Under the pieces are notes generated by a model. The model ran no database searches. It was not told where the DNA came from and saw only the letters and a program-made list of their open reading frames with translations. This document shows, piece after piece, positions 57,500 through 64,000 of a stretch of 64,000 nt of DNA (positions are counted from its first letter, which is position 1; each line of letters starts with the position of its first letter). The translations under genes were made by a program, and so were the position numbers. The DNA lies in assembly GCA_910589415.1 (NCBI GenBank), contig OU342632.1, positions 19,533,507 through 19,597,506 on the forward strand, given 5' to 3'. This stretch comes from Malachius bipustulatus (taxonomy: Eukaryota > Arthropoda > Insecta > Coleoptera > Melyridae).

Positions 57500-59600
57500 C
57501 CTGTATAAGAATTTCAACTATATAATAGAATATCTCATAAAAAGTAAAAAAAAACTTTCTTGCGCATCAATCCCAAAAATATAAATTTTTATGCGTATTT
57601 TATGCAATTATGAATATTTGCACCGTTTTGGAAATTGGATTGATCAACATTTTCAAGGTCATATTTTTCCCCTTTTCCTATACCCACACCACTGGCTCAT
57701 TAAAGGTAAAATTTAAAACAATTTTATTACACCAGCAAAAAGTTCGCGTAAAATGTTCCTACCATCCTGGTATCTAATTTAATTTCTAACTATTTTTCTA
57801 TCACATCAGGGATTAAAAAAATAAAAATTTTTACGAAAATTAAAATGGTCGCCATTTTGAGAAACGGCTCGACCGATTTGGTTCAAATGCAACATCGGAC
57901 CACTTCTTATTTACCTACCCTACCACATTATTTTAGTCCCCTAGATTGAAAACTGGGACCTTAAATGGTGTTAAAAAAACGATTTTTTTCGAACTTTGAA
58001 AGAACACCCTTATGTAAAATTCAAGCGATTTTTGGAAACTTTTTCCACGAAAATTTTTTGAGAAATAAAATCATACATTTTTTTTAATATCACCGCCATT
58101 TTAATTTTTTCTTTCTGATTTTTTTAAGGTTAAAGGTAATTAGTATAGTTATTGTCTACTCGCTAAAAATTTCAATTAAATTTCTTCAAAAATGGTTAGA
58201 GAAAAATAAATTTTTTTACCCTTTTACTATATCCACGCCACTGTCTCATCAACGATAAAATTTAAAGCAATATTACAATAGCGAAAAGTTGGCGTGAAAC
58301 GTTCCTACCGTTCTGTAATTTAATTTCTAACTTTTTTTCTATCACAGAGGTAAAAAAATACAAAAATTTTTTAGGAAAATTAAAATGGTCGACATTTTTT
58401 TGAACCGCTTGACCGATTTTTCGCAAATGCAATACCATCCCACTGCTTATGGGTATCTTACCCTTACTCACACAAAAATTTCAGTCCTCGTCTTGATTCA
58501 AAACTCTGACCTGATAGTGCCACAAAAACGAATTTTTTCGAACTTTGAAAGAGCACCCTGCGTAAAATTCAAGCGATTTTTGGAAACTTTTTCAACGAAA
58601 ATTAAAAGTCTAGACTTAAAAAAGACTTAAAAAATTAAAAGTCTAATGCCCGTATTCACAAACGATAATTTCCTAAATAATTACGTAATTATTTAAATGA
58701 GTGAAATGGAGATATGCAGTTTTTTTGCAATAAAATGAGATGGGGATAATTGATTACGTAATTATTTTGGAAATTATGGTTTGTGAATACGGGCGTAAGT
58801 TCTTTAAAATTAAAAAAACTTCGAGTTCTAATTTTGAAGATAAAGCTACAGAAGCGTATTGAAAAGTAAAAAAATGGAAATTTTTTGAGGAATAAAATCA
58901 TATTTTTTTGAATATCGCCCTTATTTTAATTATTTGCTCCCTGATTTTTTTTAAGGTTAAAGGTTATCAGTATGCTTAGGTAGCTATTGTCTACTCTATA
59001 AAAGTTTCAATTTAATTTCTTCAAAAATGGTTATAGAAAATTAACAATTTTTCCCCTTCTACTACCCACGCCACTGGCTTATTAATTTAGATTAAAAAAA
59101 GATTTTTTTCCACTACCTAACGTACTAAAGCTCTAAAAATGTTCTATTAATCCTGTTAATTTTTTTTGTTCTATATTGTATGGGTATACCTACACAGGCA
59201 TCAAAAATTTGCAATTTTTAAAAAAATTCAATTGCAATTTTTAAACGGCTCCTCCAATTTTGCTCAATGGCTCTTAGATTTGCTTAAAAACTAGACCATT
59301 TCTTACGGATATTTCACTCCCACAAAAATTTCAGTCCCCTAAGATCGAAAACTGGAACCTAAAATGATACTACAAGAACGGATTTTTTCGAATTTTGAAT
59401 GCACAGCCTGTAGAAGTAGCCCGACTTTTGGGAACTTTTTTAACGCAAATATAAAATCCTAAGACAGTTCCACAAAAGTGCAAAATTTCGTTCACTAATC
59501 TAGAACGATGTTATACGATGCAGCTACAGGAGCGTTTTGAAAATCGAAAAAACAAGATTTTCCATCATTCAGCTTGGCTAGACTTTTTCGACAAAAATAA
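57500..59600 (+). repeat. Diverged repeat family, plus orientation, three to four tandem copies
   Basis: Landmarks CACACCACTGGCTCATTAA (57687), CACGCCACTGTCTCATC (58236) and CACGCCACTGGCTTATTAA (59068) mark successive degenerate copies. Each is followed by AAAATGGTCG, an ACCGATTT motif and ATTTTTTCGAACTTTGAA. Reverse orientation of the 50380-52330 family. The MITE at 58648 is inserted in it. Confidence 0.65.
58648..58794. mobile_element. 147-bp MITE with GCCCGTATTCACAAAC ends
   Basis: Near-perfect inverted arms of about 43 bp, containing AATTACGTAATTA on both sides, around a loop near 58700-58745. Confidence 0.8.
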
Positions 59601-59768
59601 AAAATATTAAAAAATTTTCTATCAAACTATTTTTGATTTATTCTCACTCTCTTGTGGTATTACTATAGATAATTTATTTATTCAGGTATGAAAAATTAGG
59701 TATGTTACAATTACCATTAATGATCGTTTCTAATACTCATTATGTTAATTTTTATAGAATCATTATTA

Positions 59769-60970
59769 TACAGGGTGTTGAAAAATAGGTGTTACAAACT
59801 TAAAGGACCTGTAGAATATGTAAAATAGGCTAAAAATTTCCTGTAAAGACATGGGGTCGTGGAGCTTTAGTTTTAGAGGTATACAGGGCCGGTAGGGTGT
59901 TAAGGTTCTTGGAAAAATTTGTGAAAAAACAGTGGCAGAGATTTGGGCGTGTTATTATCTTTTTTATTAAACGTGCATAAAAAGGTAGGAATACTATGCC
60001 ACTGACTTTAATGCAAATTTTATATTTTTGGTAAAGATACTAAAATTTTGTATAGAGGAGAAAAGTCACTCCACGTTTTTGTTGTAGGACGTGCTGTTTC
60101 CAAGATACTACTAAATACAAGCACCCATACAAGTTTTTTGTAATAAAATACGCTTTAATAACATGATCACAAAAGTGATCAATTTCTGTAGTCAGTAACT
60201 TCTAAATCTAAATAATCAGCTGTCCTCTTATTTGCGCACAGATATTATTACGAAACTAATGTCTTTCACCACTTATACTCCACTCTGTTTTCTACTTCAC
60301 GCACTTCACAATTCACTTATTGTCACTTTACTCTATATGTCTTCTCCTTACTTCGGTGATACTTCAGCTTTCACATTCAAGACACGACTAACTCCACTAG
60401 AATGCCGACAGCTTTTCTTATAATCGTTGGCCACGGAGTTTAGAAATGTCAGATAGTCTACGCCATCTCGAGCATTCCTAGAATGCGGAATCTTTCTGGT
60501 ATTTAGTAGAACTGTCACACTGGCCGGCAATGTGTCATTCCTGTCATGTGATAAATAGAATTGTCAAAATATCAAAAACAAAAAATATAAAACTATATAG
60601 AATTATGTGTCCTACGACAAAAACGTACGAAACTTTTTCTCCTCTAAACAAAAGGAGGTATATCTACTAAAAATAACAAATATGCATTAAAGTCAGTGGC
60701 GTATATAGGAATTATTTAATAAAAAAGTAAGAATACACACATATCTCCGCCACTGGATTAAATAATTTTTTGTTGGTGGTATCAAATCAGCCAGGTTATA
60801 GATATTAAAAAAATATTAAATATTTCCAAGAACTTTAACACCCTGTATCTACCTGGACTTTTACTCCAGGTAGCTTAAACGGCCCATGTCTACAGGAATA
60901 TTTTCTTTTTTGCATTTTTTTTACATGTTCTTTAAGTTTGTAAGACCATTCATTAACACCCTGCCATGTA
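59769..60970. mobile_element. 1.2-kb foldback element with TACAGGGTGTT ends
   Basis: Left arm 59769-60100 (ACAAACTTAAAG, CCTGTAAAGACATGGG, TACAGGGCCGGTAGGGTGTT, GCCACTGACTTTAATGCA) is mirrored at 60600-60970 (TGCATTAAAGTCAGTGGC, AACACCCTGTA, CCCATGTCTACAGG, CTTTAAGTTTGT). The 500-bp centre has no transposase frame. Confidence 0.75.
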
Positions 60971-62298
60971 TACGCTATATAGGTATACTTACTTAACATA
61001 ATTGAAACTTCAATTAATCCAGGAGTTCCATTCTTCTATATAGTTCATTTAATAGAATCATGGATAGAAGGCTCTGGAATCTGTAAATAAATAAATAAAT
61101 AAATAAATAAATACATAAATACATAAATAGATAAGATTATAAAACAATCATACATTTGGCAACACATAAAAACTTTATAAAGCCGCGCTCCGCTCCAAGA
61201 TATAAATTTGATCATTCGACTTCCAATTTAGGGACTTGAGTATATAAAAAGAGGATCTAATTTCCATTTATCTCACATATATTTCAATGTAAATGACTCT
61301 GTCTCCATCTCGAAGTTAAGTTCTAGACAAACAAGTGATTTATCAAAGTATACGACACGAGAATATAGGGAGAAACTGCTGTAAAAACTAGAGAGCGGAA
61401 ATCCTGCGGTTGTTTTGTGCCAAGCTTCCCTCGATTCTTAGATGAAAATCGCGTTCTCGGCCCGAAATCCGCAGTATTAATCTTTAGAATGGCCTTATTT
61501 TATAGTAACACAGAGGCCAATATTTGTCTTCATTATAATGTAGAATAAACATGCTACAAGAAATTGTTTTACGCTAAGGTTAAGTGGGTTTCGATTTGAT
61601 GAAGGTGCCAGTAATAGTATCAGAAAATAAAAAATCGACTCCGTATAAAGCTTAAGCTTTTCTATACGATTATGTATAAACATTTCCTTGTCTCAAATTT
61701 GAACACCAACACCATGAACACATTTTTCTTTAGACTATTCCAAAGAGCTTTCCTAATAGATTATCGAGGTTATTTTTCATTCCAGGACTTTATATCACAA
61801 TCCATAAAAAAAATAATTTCGTGAATTTTCCAACTGATGGGTAATTATAAGTATAAAATAGGTAGGGGACTTCCTAAGAAGGAGACGGACGCACAAGGAA
61901 ACCAAAGACCCGTTTCCCGTAATATGATTATGTCCGTATCTGTGTTGAATGTAATGAAATTTCCACCCCTTGGCGACGTCAGCAATCTTCCCTTCATTGC
62001 ACACGTCGACCACAGATCCATTTTGACGGCCAGGCTACTTGCTGTGATATGTCTTCTCTTCAACAACAGCAGGGCTCGGGGCCAGTCTGAGATATGTCTG
62101 TTTTAGAAAGAAAAGGCGTAGTTTCCTATATTATCGAAATTATTACATACTGTGTAATGTTTTTTGACATTTTAGGAGAAATATAACGCTCATAAAACAG
62201 CTGACTGATTTCATCTTTTTCCTGTTATCATCTGAAATTTTCTTATTCTTCAATTAATTGGTGGGATCCTATTACATAAATTTACTAAATAATGTATA
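60971..62298. other. Unassigned 1.3 kb with an AAAT microsatellite
   Basis: AAATAAAT run at 61082-61135. No gene recognised. Confidence 0.4.
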
Positions 62299-62580
62299 TA
62301 CAGGGTGGTTTAATAATGATGTCCCTGATCCTTATATGGGAAACGTATAAAAGGCGGTGGTATACCTAAATCCTGCATTTTATTGCATTGGTTGTGAGCA
62401 GTTCCATGGAATTTAGATTGAGTGGTTTATGAGTTATAAACAAGTGAAAATCGCAATTTTTTTTAATTTCAAAGCTATTTACCTCGAAAACGGCTCAAGA
62501 TAGAGGAACACAACTTACAGTAAATTGTTTTATTATTTAATTTTAGCTTATGAATTACTTCATTCACAAACTGAGTGATG
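62299..62580. mobile_element. Partial relative of the 8005-8846 foldback element
   Basis: Begins TACAGGGTGG and carries GTGGTTTATGAGTTATAAAC and AAAATCGCAATTTT at 62421-62462, as in the arms of the 8-kb element. No second terminus was found, so it is truncated or one-armed. Confidence 0.6.
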
Positions 62581-63010
62581 GACGTGGACAATCAGTAAGT
62601 ACGAGATACATTTTTAAATCTAAGATTTCATAACCTTATTTTTAGGATAGGGATGTAATCTTTTTGTATACTTTGTACTTTGTAATGAATGATGCTTTAA
62701 CTGCAACCTCTGTGACATTGTTACATCCAAATACAAAAGTCTGTGACTAATGGGGTTTCATTAACCCTGAGGTCATATCATCGTCACCACCACCACCACC
62801 ATAACCTTATTTCATTATAAAATTAATTGTTTACATTGTTTACTTTCTTTACGTTCTTTATACACGAAAATGAACTGTGTGAACAAATGAATTGTTTACA
62901 TGTAAAGAATTGAATTGTTTACACGCCCATCCCTGCTAACAGCTCGATGTCTTCTCCAAACAAGTGCCAACCGAGCGCGAAAAAGGTAAATTTCATTAGA
63001 TATTATTGGA
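62581..63010. other. Unassigned sequence with a short CAC repeat
   Basis: CACCACCACCACCACCA near 62785-62801. No gene recognised. Confidence 0.4.
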
Positions 63011-63014
63011 ATAT

Positions 63015-63780
63015 CTTTTTTTTGGCGCTCATTCGGCGGAACGGTTATAAGTCTTCCAAAAAAACGTTTCATATGGGAAATGTGGAAAAATTAATTTTCC
63101 ATAGTTTGTTGAGAAAACGCTTCCTTTCGGAGATATTGGCCAAAAACATAAAAATTTGGGCTAGGAGTTCAAAAAAAAAAAAAAAAAATCGCTCGCCAAA
63201 TTTTTGCCTGAAAACTTGAAATTTATGTTCAGTGGCCCAGAAAACATAGGGGGAGAGAAAATCAAAAGTATAGCAAAACTTTCCAAAGCCCCACGCAATG
63301 GGGCTTTAGACCAAAAACAGAAAAATTTGGACTAAGAGTTCCCAAAACAAAACTAAGTGCCTGACCAAATTTTGACTTGAAATTCATATTCAGTATGGTC
63401 CAAAAATACGGGAGCGAGAAAGTCAAAAGTATAGCAAAATTTTCCAAAGCCCCACGCAATGGGAATGTTTTTTTTTGGCGCGCTCTACCGGAGGAACAGA
63501 TAGTCTTCCAAAAAAACGTTATTTGTGAGAAATGTAGAAAGTATTGCTCACCTTTAATTTTGAATCGAATCGGTTTGTCGAGGAAACGTTTCCTTTCGGA
63601 GATATAGGCCAAAAACAGAAAAATTTGTGCTAAGAGTTTAAAAAAAGCAAAGTTCCTGGCCAAATTTTTGCCTGAAGACTTGAAATTACTTTTCAGTGGC
63701 CCAAAAAATATAGGGGACGAGAAAATCAAAATTATAGCAAACTTTCCTCTGACCCTCCCATTTTTTCCAATAGGTATACC
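63015..63780. repeat. Imperfect tandem repeat, two full copies and one partial
   Basis: Shared landmarks: GGCGC(T/G)C...GTCTTCCAAAAAAACG at about 63022 and 63477, CGCTTCCTTTCGGAGATAT at 63118 and its variant at 63585, and GTATAGCAAAA(C/T)TTTCCAAAG at 63270 and 63430. Open frames of up to 173 codons here follow the repeat and show no protein domain. Confidence 0.7.
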
Positions 63781-64000
63781 CAATTAGAGCTATAAAAAAT
63801 AAAATAATAAATAAATAATAAAAACATAAAATAAATGCAAAAAAATATAACACTGCCATGGAGTCTGTGGATGACTAAAACTAGAAGGGCTAAAAATGTG
63901 TCAGAATTGAAAAAAAGTCATTATTATAACCAACCATTATAGTAAACAAAACATAACATAAAAAATCATACAAAAACAAAAACTAAAACAAAAATCATAC
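63781..64000. other. AT-rich window end, no gene seen
   Basis: A-rich simple sequence with repeated AACAAAA/ATAAAA motifs. Confidence 0.4.

Noticed and set aside
63262..63783. 173-codon minus-strand frame
   Set aside because: It spans a tandem repeat junction, is rich in Phe/Leu/Ser from AT-rich DNA, and shows no domain or start context.

Overview
The window comes from an AT-rich, intron-containing arthropod genome, most likely an insect. The 5S rRNA is of the insect type, nuclear genes for mitochondrial proteins carry spliceosomal GT-AG introns, and the DNA is full of short inverted-repeat transposons. I cannot name the order or species from the sequence alone.

Region 1 (1-23.3 kb) holds the conserved genes. 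On the minus strand are the 5' part of ADAT2 (cut by the window edge) and a two-exon SMUG1, only 68 nt apart. On the plus strand are a two-exon UQCC2 and then METTL15, which starts 2 nt after the UQCC2 stop. PRMT1 follows on the minus strand as one uninterrupted reading frame. An eight-exon DLST on the plus strand (16.6-23.3 kb) includes the two short N-terminal exons that carry the mitochondrial presequence. UQCC2, METTL15 and DLST are all mitochondrial. Introns and intergenic stretches hold several foldback/MITE-type elements and LINE fragments.

Region 2 (23.3-27.0 kb) has no gene I can support. It contains a roughly 310-bp sequence duplicated in direct orientation.

Region 3 (27.0-48.6 kb) is a tandem 5S rDNA array with a 322-325 bp unit: 48 full-length 5S genes, one gene split by a retrotransposon, and a decayed fragment at the right edge. 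A 908-bp foldback element, itself carrying a 255-bp MITE, appears to sit in the 5S spacer at the left edge. An apparently intact 4.7-kb Jockey-like LINE (gag-like ORF1 plus endonuclease/RT ORF2) sits inside the second 5S gene, flanked by an exact 11-bp target duplication of 5S sequence. Variant patterns show a higher-order duplication of 18-19 units within the array.

Region 4 (48.6-64 kb) is gene-poor and repeat-rich: foldback elements, a 108-bp insert with a 13-bp target duplication, a diverged repeat family present in opposite orientations at 50.4-52.3 and 57.5-59.6 kb, simple repeats, and a short tandem repeat near the right end. I found no protein-coding gene there.
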